Origin: an uncultured Archangium sp.
GTDB lineage: Bacteria; Myxococcota; Myxococcia; Myxococcales; Myxococcaceae
DNA: 25,338 bases
Reading direction: 5' to 3'
Assembly: GCA_946479335.1 (NCBI GenBank)
Contig: CAMLFP010000032.1
Span: 1 to 25,338, forward strand
Position numbers and translations under genes: made by a program. Below, one piece after another: positions 7,798-14,926 of the stretch. The number at the start of each line of letters is the position of its first letter. Positions within the stretch are counted from its first letter, which is position 1. Below the pieces are notes generated by a model. The model worked only from the letters and a program-made list of their open reading frames with translations. It was not told the origin of the DNA and did not search any database.

Positions 7798-9135
7798 CGC
7801 GGGAGTCGCGGGCGGCTCCACGCCGAAGAACGCCAGCGCGGTGCACGCCAGCCCCAGCGTGAGGAAGTGGTGGTTGCAGAACGCGTGCTTCGAGAACGCG
7901 AAGAAGGTGCAGATCATCGCAGCGGCGGCGAGCGCGAAGCCCACCGGGCCACGCGGGCCCTTCCACCAGGCGAGCGCCATCACGGTGAGCATCAGCGGGA
8001 GCTGGATCCACACCGGCCAGATGGGCTGACCATTCACGGCCGTCGCCGAGAGGAAGCTGAGCGCTTCGGTGCGGAAGGGGAAGTCACCGCCCGCGAGCGC
8101 CTTGATGAACGCGCCCGGCCCCATCACGAACAACGGGAGGTTGATGAGCAACCCCGTCGCCGCGACCTTGCCGACGAACACCAGCATCTCGCGGCGGCTC
8201 CACTTCTCGTCGAAGAGCATCGGCACCAGCGGGAGGAGGAAGATCATGTACTGCTTGGTGCTGATCGCCAGCCCGAGCGCGAACGGCGTCGCCTTGGGGA
8301 AGCGCACCGCGCACCACAATGTCAGCGCGATGGTCGCGATGAGGAACACGTCGGTCCACGCCTGCTCGAGCATGAAGAAGACCCGCGGCGTCGAGAGGAA
8401 CAACGCGGCCGCGAGCGCGCCGTAGCGGCCCTTGCCCAGCACGAAGGCGAGCGGTGCGATCGCCAGCGCCGCGAGGTTCGCCCACCGCACGTCACCGAAG
8501 AACGAGCCCACCATCGAGAACATCAAGCTCACCGGCGGGTACGGGTAGCCGCCGTAGATCCAGTCGTTGTCGGCGCCGGCGCCGTACCAGAGCGTGTGGT
8601 GGTAGATGTTGCGGAACTTCATGTCGTACGGCGTGAGGCCCAGCTTCAGCTGCGCGATCGCCTCGTTCGTCTCGGTGAAGACGTCGATGAGCGGGTCCGG
8701 CGAGAACTTGAGAATCCACGTGGCGGTCCACCAGAAGGCGGCGACCGTCAACGGCGCGTGCCAGCGACCCAGCACCGGCTTCTCTCCCGGCAACGACGCG
8801 GCCAACACCGCCAGCACCGCCGCGCGCGAGAGGAAGTCGAACATCGAGGCGCCGCGGAGGTAGATGGCCGGCGGCCCCGAGAGCAGCTGCCGCACCTGCC
8901 ACGCGACGCACGCCAGGCCGACCGCGAACAGCGCCGAGCCGAACCACGCCGGCAGCTGCACCCAGCGGCGTCCGAAGAAGAGCGCCCCCAGCAACAGCGC
9001 CAACGCCACGCCGAGAAAGCGGAGCGCGTCGGGGCTGCCCGCGCCGTTCGACGCCTGCACCGCCTGCCCGATGGAGAACGCGGCGAGCAGCGCGCCCACC
9101 GCGGCGAAGCCACCCGCCTCTTGTCGCTTGAACAT
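7783..9135 (-). CDS. integral membrane glycosyltransferase-like protein (GT87/DUF2029-like)
   Basis: The 450-aa product is hydrophobic almost throughout, with about eleven predicted membrane helices. A periplasmic loop after the fourth or fifth helix holds a D-rich segment (FSPDPLIDVFTETNEA) and then GYPYPPVSL. A DP..D loop followed by YPP is the pattern of GT-C polyprenyl-phosphate-mannose-dependent transferases such as GT87. A later AISTKQYMIFLLP motif (G/S-x-K-Q-Y) also recurs in that family. The assignment rests on these motifs alone. The gene ends a three-gene minus-strand operon and starts 13 bases after the nucleotidyltransferase stop, with AGGAA as ribosome-binding site. It probably adds a sugar from a lipid-linked donor outside the inner membrane. 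Confidence 0.8.
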   Translation of the reverse strand: MFKRQEAGGFAAVGALLAAFSIGQAVQASNGAGSPDALRFLGVALALLLGALFFGRRWVQLPAWFGSALFAVGLACVAWQVRQLLSGPPAIYLRGASMFDFLSRAAVLAVLAASLPGEKPVLGRWHAPLTVAAFWWTATWILKFSPDPLIDVFTETNEAIAQLKLGLTPYDMKFRNIYHHTLWYGAGADNDWIYGGYPYPPVSLMFSMVGSFFGDVRWANLAALAIAPLAFVLGKGRYGALAAALFLSTPRVFFMLEQAWTDVFLIATIALTLWCAVRFPKATPFALGLAISTKQYMIFLLPLVPMLFDEKWSRREMLVFVGKVAATGLLINLPLFVMGPGAFIKALAGGDFPFRTEALSFLSATAVNGQPIWPVWIQLPLMLTVMALAWWKGPRGPVGFALAAAAMICTFFAFSKHAFCNHHFLTLGLACTALAFFGVEPPATPASRKA

Positions 9136-9148
9136 CGGGCCCCCGTTC

Positions 9149-9949
9149 CTAGAAGTGCAGCCAGTCGCTCTCGTTCGAGAGCCAACGCTGCTCGAGGAAC
9201 GTGAGGTCGCGCTGCGTGTCGACCGCGTACCAGAAGCCGTCGTGCGGGTGCAGCGCGAGCTGGCGCTCCGCCACCAGCTTCGAGAACACCGCGCCCTCGA
9301 TGACGCACTCGTCCATCACGTCGAGGTACCGGGTGATCTCCGGGTTGAACATCATGTAGCCACCGTTGAGGTAGCCGCTCGCGCCGCTCACCCGCGAGGT
9401 CGACGAGAACGCGGTGACCTCACCCGACTCGAACTGGAACTCGCCGTAGCGGAAGACCGGCTTCACGCCCGTCACCGTCGCCACGCGCTTGTTCGCCGCG
9501 TGCGCGCGCGCCACCGCCTCGAGGTCGATGTTCGAGAGGCAGTCGGCGTAGGTCACGAAGAACGGCGCGTTGGGGAGGTGCTGCTGGCACCGCGCCACCC
9601 GCGCACCGGTGCCGGCGCGCTCGCCGGTGTTCACGAAGGTGATCTCCCAGTCGAGCTCGTTGCCGTGGCCCAGCACCTGCCGGCTGCCGTCGCGCTGGTT
9701 CAGCTTGAGGTCGAACTGGTGCTCCGCGAAGCGGATGAAGTACTCGCGGATCTCCTCGCCGCCCGAGCCCAGCGCGAGCACGAAGCGCCGCACGCCGTAC
9801 ATCGAGAAGCGCCGCATCACGTGCCACACCAACGCGCGCCCGCCGACCTTCACCAGCGCCTTGGGCACTGGCTGGCTGCGCCCCTCCACCTGCATGCCGC
9901 GCCCACCGCAGAGGATCACCGCGGTCGTGTTCTCGAGAACTGAACTCAT
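9149..9949 (-). CDS. atypical RfbF-like sugar-phosphate nucleotidyltransferase
   Basis: The 266-aa product has the fold and length of glucose-1-phosphate cytidylyltransferase and is paralogous to rfbF at 14062-14883. Shared landmarks include VILCGGRG (residues 11-18), PVPKALVKVGG, LVWHVMRRFSMYG, FVTYADCLSNID with the metal-binding Asp, and the closing FWYAVDTQRDL. The signature normally reading GGxGTR is GGRGMQ, so the pyrophosphate-contacting arginine is Gln20. It may use a different substrate or work poorly. The ATG at 9949 is preferred over an in-frame TTG at 9958, because AGGGG at 9961-9965 is 11 bases from the ATG but only two from the TTG. It lies 15 bases after the hydroxyacid dehydrogenase stop, in the same operon. 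Confidence 0.86.
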   Translation of the reverse strand: MSSVLENTTAVILCGGRGMQVEGRSQPVPKALVKVGGRALVWHVMRRFSMYGVRRFVLALGSGGEEIREYFIRFAEHQFDLKLNQRDGSRQVLGHGNELDWEITFVNTGERAGTGARVARCQQHLPNAPFFVTYADCLSNIDLEAVARAHAANKRVATVTGVKPVFRYGEFQFESGEVTAFSSTSRVSGASGYLNGGYMMFNPEITRYLDVMDECVIEGAVFSKLVAERQLALHPHDGFWYAVDTQRDLTFLEQRWLSNESDWLHF

Positions 9950-9964
9950 GAGTGACAAAGCCCC

Positions 9965-10954
9965 TTAAGCGATTCGGTTGCGGACGAGCCCGCGCTGGAA
10001 GAAGTCGCGGATCATCGCGCCCACGTTGTGCCGCATCTCCTCGGCCGCGTCGCGCGAGTGGTAGGCGGTGTGCGGGGTGATCACGATGCGATCGCGCAGC
10101 TGCCCGTAGCGGCGCCCAGTGACGTAGTCGTGCACCGCGGTGCCCGGCTTCGGCGGCTCGTCGGGCAGCACGTCGAGGTAGAGGCCGTAGAGCTTGCCCT
10201 GCTCCACCGCGGCGAAGCACTCGTCGACGCAGGCCACCACCGCGCCGCGCGCCGTGTTCACGATGCTCGCGCCCTGCGGCAGCGCCGCCAGCACCTCGAG
10301 GTTGAGGAGCCCGCGCGTCTCCTGGTTCAGCGGGCAGTGCAACGTCAGCACGTCGCTGCGCGCCGCGAGCTCGAGCAACGAGCCCACGCGCTTCACGCCC
10401 AGCATCTTCTCGATGCCCGCCGGCTGGTAGGGATCGAAGATGGTGACGTCGGCGCCGAGCGCGCGCAGCTTGAGCGCCACCATGCCGCCGATGCGGCCCG
10501 CGCCCACCACGCCCACGCGGAACTGCGTCATCCGCCGCACCTCGGGGAAGACGCGCTCTTGCCAGTTCTTCGTCGATTCGAACGCCAGCGCCGCGTACGA
10601 CATGAAGCGCCGGTTCGCCGCGAGGATGAAGGCCAGCGCGGTGTCGCTGACCTCGTGCACGCCGTAATCGGGGTTGTTGCAGAAGACGACCTTGCGCTCG
10701 GCGCAGGCCTTCGCGTCGACGTTGTCGAAGCCCACCCCGTAGCGAACGATGAGCTTCAAGTTCGGGGTCTGTTCGAGGAACGCGGCGTCGATGTGGTGGT
10801 GCCACACCGCGATGGCCTCCGCGCGCTTGAGCATCGCGGCCTGCTCTTCGGGCTTCGCGTGATGGAGGAAGTCGAGCTCGAAGCCCTCACCCAGCGCGCG
10901 TCGCTCGAACTCGGCGGGTGGTTCGACGTAGTCAGTGATGAGGACGTGCCGCAT
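9965..10954 (-). CDS. D-isomer-specific 2-hydroxyacid dehydrogenase, CtBP-like
   Basis: The 329-aa product is an NAD-dependent D-2-hydroxyacid dehydrogenase. The nucleotide-binding site is GAGRIGG at 151-157 with Asp174 (FDPY) as the ribose ligand. The catalytic triad is Arg236 (NTARG), Glu266 (PDEPP) and His295 (PHTAYHS). The overall pattern is closest to the C-terminal-binding-protein subgroup. Enzymes of this family interconvert 2-oxoacids and D-2-hydroxyacids in the cytoplasm; the substrate here is unknown. The gene leads the minus-strand operon with the nucleotidyltransferase and membrane glycosyltransferase. It is divergent by 61 bases from the run that contains the ThDP enzyme, which suggests a role in supplying or removing a 2-oxoacid for that pathway. 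Confidence 0.9.
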   Translation of the reverse strand: MRHVLITDYVEPPAEFERRALGEGFELDFLHHAKPEEQAAMLKRAEAIAVWHHHIDAAFLEQTPNLKLIVRYGVGFDNVDAKACAERKVVFCNNPDYGVHEVSDTALAFILAANRRFMSYAALAFESTKNWQERVFPEVRRMTQFRVGVVGAGRIGGMVALKLRALGADVTIFDPYQPAGIEKMLGVKRVGSLLELAARSDVLTLHCPLNQETRGLLNLEVLAALPQGASIVNTARGAVVACVDECFAAVEQGKLYGLYLDVLPDEPPKPGTAVHDYVTGRRYGQLRDRIVITPHTAYHSRDAAEEMRHNVGAMIRDFFQRGLVRNRIA

Positions 10955-11015
10955 GCGGGCGCGTCCATATCAGCACTTGGCACCGCGAGATGAGTTGAAC
11001 TAGTCGGTCGGCACT
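10955..11015. promoter_or_regulatory. divergent promoter region of the two sugar operons
   Basis: These 61 bases carry the start sites of two divergent operons. For the minus strand, TATGGA (10964-10969) is 9 bases before the ATG. For the plus strand, TAGTCG (11001-11006) is 9 bases before the ATG, with TTGGCA (10977-10982) 18 bases further upstream as a weak -35 match. Neither gene has a Shine-Dalgarno sequence. These are pattern matches only. Confidence 0.35.
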
Positions 11016-11537
11016 ATGGCCAAGGCGCTCATCTTTGCGGCTCCCGGAGTTGAAGATCACGAATACTGGTACGCGTACTACCGCCTCCAGGAAGCAGGCT
11101 TTCAGGTCGACGTGGTCACCCACTCCGACGGCCCGGTCGAGGGCAAGTACGGCATCCCCATCAAGCCCAACCTCACGCTCGCGGCGTTCAACGAGCCCGA
11201 CTACGCCATCGTGGTGGTGCCCGGCGGCTACGAGTGCCCCGATCGCCTGCGTCAGGTGAAGAAGATCGTCGACTGCGTGAAGACCGCGGCGGCGCGCGGG
11301 GCCATCGTCACCTCCATCTGCCACGGCCCGTGGGTGCTGGTGTCGGCGGGCGTGCTCAAGGGCAAGCGCGCGACCTCGTACCAGGGCTGCGCCGACGACC
11401 TCCGCAACGCGGGCGCCAGCTACATCGACGAACCCGTCGTCACCGACGGCAACATCATCACCGCGCAGCACTACCGCGACTGCCCGGGGTGGATGGCGGC
11501 CACCTTGAAGGCCTACGAGGCGAAGGCCTCCAAATGA
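11016..11537 (+). CDS. DJ-1/PfpI family protein
   Basis: The 173-aa product is a class-I-glutamine-amidotransferase-like fold protein of the DJ-1/PfpI superfamily. The nucleophile elbow is ICHGPW with Cys102 and His103, and Glu13 (GVEDHEYW) supplies the usual partner acid. Members act as deglycases, glyoxalase-III-type lactate-forming enzymes, proteases or chaperones, so the chemistry is not predictable. The GYECPD stretch after VVVPGG and the C-terminal WMAAT region are family-like. It is the first gene of the plus-strand run, and its stop overlaps the cupin start as ATGA. That coupling to a sugar pathway is unusual and suggests a dedicated role, perhaps handling a reactive carbonyl intermediate. 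Confidence 0.9.
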   Translation: MAKALIFAAPGVEDHEYWYAYYRLQEAGFQVDVVTHSDGPVEGKYGIPIKPNLTLAAFNEPDYAIVVVPGGYECPDRLRQVKKIVDCVKTAAARGAIVTSICHGPWVLVSAGVLKGKRATSYQGCADDLRNAGASYIDEPVVTDGNIITAQHYRDCPGWMAATLKAYEAKASK

Positions 11538-12259
11538 CGGTGCGTCGAATCTTCACCTCGGCGTCTGACTTCGCGAACCTCTCGCGCGCGAAGACCGTCG
11601 AGGCGCCGCCGCGCGCCGAAGACTACTCACAGGTCATCGTCAACAAGCCGTGGGGCTTCGAGTACCTCTTCTTCGAGACGCCGCGCTCCGCCGGTTGGCT
11701 GTTGAGCATCTCGCAAGACCGCGCGACCAGCACCCACTGCCACGTCATCAAGAAGACCTCGCTGGTGGTGCTCTCGGGCGCGGCGGTGTGCCGCACGCTC
11801 GACGGCGACTACCGCCTCGGGCCCGGCGACGTCATCGTCTTCCACCCCAAGGTGTTCCACTCCACGCGCGCGGTGGCGCCGGGCACGTGGGTGCTGGAGA
11901 TCGAGACCCCGGTGCTCAAGGGCGACCTCGTGCGCCTCGCCGATGCGTACGGCCGCGCGGGCACCGCCTACGAAGGCAAGCAGCACCACCAGACGCTCGA
12001 CCCCGCGTCGTTCCCGCGCATCGTCGACGAGAAGCCCAAGACCATCGCGGGGTGGACCTTCCAGCGGCGCACCGCGGTGTCGACCGAGTGCCAGCGCTGC
12101 GCGCTCATCGACGGCGAGCCCCGGCCGGTCAACCGCAAGAACGCCTTCCTCGCCGATCCGCTCGGTGAGGTCTTCACCTCGGCGACGCTCCCGGAGTTCA
12201 GCGGAGACCTGAGCGCGGTGCCCGGCGGCGGCTACCTCGTGTTCGACCCTGCACCATGA
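11534..12259 (+). CDS. cupin-domain protein of a polysaccharide locus
   Basis: The 241-aa product carries one clear cupin barrel. It begins with VNKPWGFEYLFFET (residues 36-49), as in phosphomannose-isomerase-like and sugar-locus cupins. It continues with HCH (68-70), LSGAAVCRTLDGDYRLGPGDV and FHPKVFHST with His109. In the first cupin motif the glutamate normally following HxH is replaced by Lys/Thr, so the metal site keeps at most three histidines. About 100 residues after the barrel are unassigned and include HHQTLDP and ECQRC. The start ATG overlaps the DJ-1 stop, and the stop overlaps the ThDP-enzyme start, so the three genes are coupled. A role as isomerase, epimerase or small-molecule sensor in the same pathway is possible but not shown. 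Confidence 0.85.
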   Translation: MTVRRIFTSASDFANLSRAKTVEAPPRAEDYSQVIVNKPWGFEYLFFETPRSAGWLLSISQDRATSTHCHVIKKTSLVVLSGAAVCRTLDGDYRLGPGDVIVFHPKVFHSTRAVAPGTWVLEIETPVLKGDLVRLADAYGRAGTAYEGKQHHQTLDPASFPRIVDEKPKTIAGWTFQRRTAVSTECQRCALIDGEPRPVNRKNAFLADPLGEVFTSATLPEFSGDLSAVPGGGYLVFDPAP

Positions 12260-14034
12260 AATACGCAGACCTGTTGGGAAAGTGGCTCGTCGAGCTGGGC
12301 TACACGCACTGCTTCTTCGTCGCGGGCGGCGGCATCATGCACCTGCTCGACGGGGTGCGGAGCCGGTTTGAGTGCATCCCCGTGGTGCACGAGGTGGCGG
12401 CGGGCATCTGCGCCGAGCACTTCAACCAGAGCACGCCTGACAAGCGCGCCTTCGCGCTGGTGACCACCGGCCCCGGGCTCACCAACATCGTCACCGCCAT
12501 CGGCGGCGCGTTCGTCGAGCACCGCGAGCTGCTGGTCATCGCGGGTCAGGTGAAGTCGACCGACCTGCTCCAGCCGCCGCAACGGCAGCGCGGCGTGCAG
12601 GAGATCGACGGCACCGCGATCTGCAAGCCCATCACCGTGCACAGCGAGTGTCTGCGCGCGCCGATCTCACGCGAGCGCTTCGTCTCGATGGTGGAGAGCG
12701 CCCGCGGGCCCCACCCCGGCCCGGTATTGGTCGAGGTGTGCCTCGATGTGCAGGGCGCGAAGGTCGACCCGGTCGCGCTCGAAGCCGGCCCGGCGACGCC
12801 GCCCGTGCTGGAGCTCGCGCCCGAGGCGGGGACGCTCAACACCATCACCGAGCTCCTCAACCAGGCGAAGCGGCCGCTGCTGCTGCTGGGTGGCCTCGTC
12901 TCGCGCCAGCTCGCGCGCGAGGTGCTGCCCGCGCTGGAGGCGGCGGGACTCCCCGTCGCGACCACCACCAGCGCCATCGATCGCGTCCCGACCGCTTCGA
13001 AGATCTTCGCGGGGCGGCCCGGCACGTGGGGTGGCCAACGCGCCGCGAACCTCGTGCTGGCGCAGGCCGACGTGGTCATCGCGCTCGGCGCCCAGCTGGA
13101 CCTTCAGCAGACCGGCTTCAACTACCAGCAGTACGCACCCACCGCGAAGCTGGTGCACGTCTTCCCCTCGCAGGTGGAGCTCGATCGCGAAGGCCCGCCG
13201 GCGAGCCACAAGGTGCTGGCCTCCGCCGACCCGACGCTCAAGGCGCTCGTCGCCGGGTTGCGCTGGCGCGACGCCGAGGGTTGGGGCGACTACGTGCGCG
13301 AGGTGCGCGCGCTGGTGCCGGTGCTCGAGCCCGCGAACGTCAGCGCGCCGGAGTTCATCAACTCCTTCCAGTTCCTCGGGAACCTCTCGCGCGCGACGCG
13401 CCCCGACGATGTGCTGGCGCTGTGTTCGAGCGGCGGCAGCTTCACCGGCGCGCTGCAGAACTACGAGATCGCGCCCGGCCAGCTGGCCACCACCAGCGCG
13501 GCGCACGCCAGCATGGGCTACGGGCTGGCGACGGCCATCGGCGCGGCGTTCGCGCGGCCGGGAAAGCGCATCGTGCTCACCGAGGGTGAAGGCGGCTTCT
13601 CCCAGAACCTCCAGGAGCTGGGGATGGTCAAGCGCCACCGGCTGCCCATCAAGATCTTCCTGATGGAGAACGGTGGCTACGCGTCGATCCGCGCCACGCA
13701 GAAGAAGTTCTTCGGCGGCGCGTACCTCGGCTGCGACGAGAACACCGGCCTCGGCTTCCCGCATTGGAAGGCGCTCTTCGCGGCCTACGACATCCCCTGT
13801 CGGGTGCTGGGCAACGACGAGATCGACGAGGCGACGCTGCGCGCGCAGCTCGCCAACCGCGAGGGCCCGGAGGCGTGGGTGGTGCCGGTCGACCCGACGC
13901 AGCCCAACTGGCCCGCGGTCGCCACGGTGCTCAGCCCCACCGGCGCGCTCACCTCGGGGCCGCTCTTCGACATGCTCCCCAAGCTCCCCGCGGAGCTGCT
14001 GGCGCGCGTCGGTCGCTATCTGCCTCGCAGCTGA
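12256..14034 (+). CDS. thiamine-diphosphate-dependent enzyme, acetolactate-synthase-like (YerE-type candidate)
   Basis: The 592-aa product has the three-domain layout of pyruvate-using ThDP enzymes. The N-terminal PYR domain has catalytic Glu46 in VVHEVAAG and a TTGPGLTN loop. A central Rossmann-like domain spans about 195-335. The C-terminal PP domain has the metal-binding motif at 444-472. That motif reads GEG...EN instead of GDG...NN: Glu445 replaces Asp while Asn472 is kept. Known relatives in LPS clusters include YerE of Yersinia pseudotuberculosis, which transfers an acetyl unit from pyruvate to a CDP-4-keto-3,6-dideoxyhexose. Because rfbF, rfbG and rfbH follow directly, I infer a similar sugar-branching carboligase. 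An ordinary acetolactate synthase is unlikely, as there is no regulatory subunit or ilv neighbour. Confidence 0.84.
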   Translation: MKYADLLGKWLVELGYTHCFFVAGGGIMHLLDGVRSRFECIPVVHEVAAGICAEHFNQSTPDKRAFALVTTGPGLTNIVTAIGGAFVEHRELLVIAGQVKSTDLLQPPQRQRGVQEIDGTAICKPITVHSECLRAPISRERFVSMVESARGPHPGPVLVEVCLDVQGAKVDPVALEAGPATPPVLELAPEAGTLNTITELLNQAKRPLLLLGGLVSRQLAREVLPALEAAGLPVATTTSAIDRVPTASKIFAGRPGTWGGQRAANLVLAQADVVIALGAQLDLQQTGFNYQQYAPTAKLVHVFPSQVELDREGPPASHKVLASADPTLKALVAGLRWRDAEGWGDYVREVRALVPVLEPANVSAPEFINSFQFLGNLSRATRPDDVLALCSSGGSFTGALQNYEIAPGQLATTSAAHASMGYGLATAIGAAFARPGKRIVLTEGEGGFSQNLQELGMVKRHRLPIKIFLMENGGYASIRATQKKFFGGAYLGCDENTGLGFPHWKALFAAYDIPCRVLGNDEIDEATLRAQLANREGPEAWVVPVDPTQPNWPAVATVLSPTGALTSGPLFDMLPKLPAELLARVGRYLPRS

Positions 14035-14047
14035 AAAGCAGGGTGCT

Positions 14048-14053
14048 AAGGGG
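14048..14053 (+). promoter_or_regulatory. ribosome-binding site of rfbF
   Basis: AAGGGG lies 8 bases before the ATG at 14062, in the 27-base gap after the ThDP-enzyme stop. It fixes the rfbF start and fits an internal operon gene read by conventional initiation. Confidence 0.7.
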
Positions 14054-14061
14054 CGTGACCC

Positions 14062-14883
14062 ATGAACCAGCACGCACGGGTCCCCATCTTCATTCTGGCC
14101 GGAGGTCTCGGCACGCGGCTCTCCGAGGAGACGACGCTGCGCCCCAAGCCCATGGTGGAGATCGGCGACACGCCGATCCTCGTGCACATCATGCGGCGGT
14201 ACTACGCGTTCGGGTTCAACGACTTCGTGATCTGCGCCGGCTACCGCGCCTGGGAGATCAAGAACTACTTCCTCAACTACCAGTTCCGCTCCAACCACCT
14301 GGAGATCGATCATCGCCAGTCGCACGATCGCTCGCCCTCGACCCTGGGCCGGGCCACCGCGCAGGAGCGCTGGCGGGTGCGCGTCATCGACACCGGTGAA
14401 GCGACGATGACCGGCGGCCGCGTGGCGCGCGCCTTCGACGAGGTGACGCTGGCGGGCGAGAAGTTCGACGACTTCGGCGTGACCTACGGCGACGGCGTGT
14501 GCGACGCCGACCTGAAGGCGGAGTTCGCCTACCACCAGGAACACGGCCTGACCGGCACGGTGCTGGCGGTGCGGCCGATGGCGCGCTTCGGCGAGCTGGC
14601 GATGCAGGGCGACTCGGTGCTCTCGTTCTCCGAGAAGCCGGAGGCGACGCAGGGCCTCATCAACGGCGGCTTCTTCTTCTTCAAGAAGCAATTCCGCGAT
14701 CGCCTGAAGACCGACGAGAGCTGCATCCTCGAGCGCGACCCGGTGTCGGGCCTGGCGCGCGACGGGCAGCTCCGCGCCTTCACGCACCCGGGCTTCTGGC
14801 ACCCGATGGATACGCTGCGCGACAAGAACTACCTGCAGGAGCTGTGGACGAGCGGCAAAGCGCCGTGGGTGCGCGCGGGCTGA
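14062..14883 (+). CDS. rfbF: glucose-1-phosphate cytidylyltransferase
   Basis: RfbF (DdhA/AscA) makes CDP-glucose from CTP and glucose-1-phosphate, opening the CDP-3,6-dideoxyhexose pathway. The 273-aa product has the intact signature GGLGTRL at residues 14-20, RPKPMVEIG at 27-35, IMRRYYAFGFNDFVICAGY, the metal-binding VTYGDGV, and the closing FWHPMDTLRDK typical of the family. It is slightly longer than the usual 257 or so residues. It lies between the ThDP enzyme and rfbG. The divergent paralogue at 9149-9949 lacks the signature arginine, so this copy is the likely functional cytidylyltransferase. Confidence 0.95.
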   Translation: MNQHARVPIFILAGGLGTRLSEETTLRPKPMVEIGDTPILVHIMRRYYAFGFNDFVICAGYRAWEIKNYFLNYQFRSNHLEIDHRQSHDRSPSTLGRATAQERWRVRVIDTGEATMTGGRVARAFDEVTLAGEKFDDFGVTYGDGVCDADLKAEFAYHQEHGLTGTVLAVRPMARFGELAMQGDSVLSFSEKPEATQGLINGGFFFFKKQFRDRLKTDESCILERDPVSGLARDGQLRAFTHPGFWHPMDTLRDKNYLQELWTSGKAPWVRAG

Positions 14884-14892
14884 GCCCTGGGC

Positions 14893-14920
14893 TTGCATTC
14901 GCGCGGCCTTTCACTATGCG
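14893..14920 (+). promoter_or_regulatory. possible internal promoter before rfbG
   Basis: TTGCAT (14893-14898) and TATGCG (14915-14920) are separated by 16 bases and end 6 bases before the rfbG ATG. If used, transcription would start at or next to the start codon. The TTGCAT box is part of the recurring nonamer TGCATTCGC. Both hexamers are imperfect matches to the consensus. Confidence 0.3.
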
Positions 14921-14926
14921 CGCGGC

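Noticed and set aside
12667..14898. Long minus-strand open frame opposite the ThDP enzyme and rfbF
   Set aside because: It shows the same Arg/Gly/Ala/Val-rich antisense composition, with no motif, across two genes with clear catalytic residues on the plus strand.
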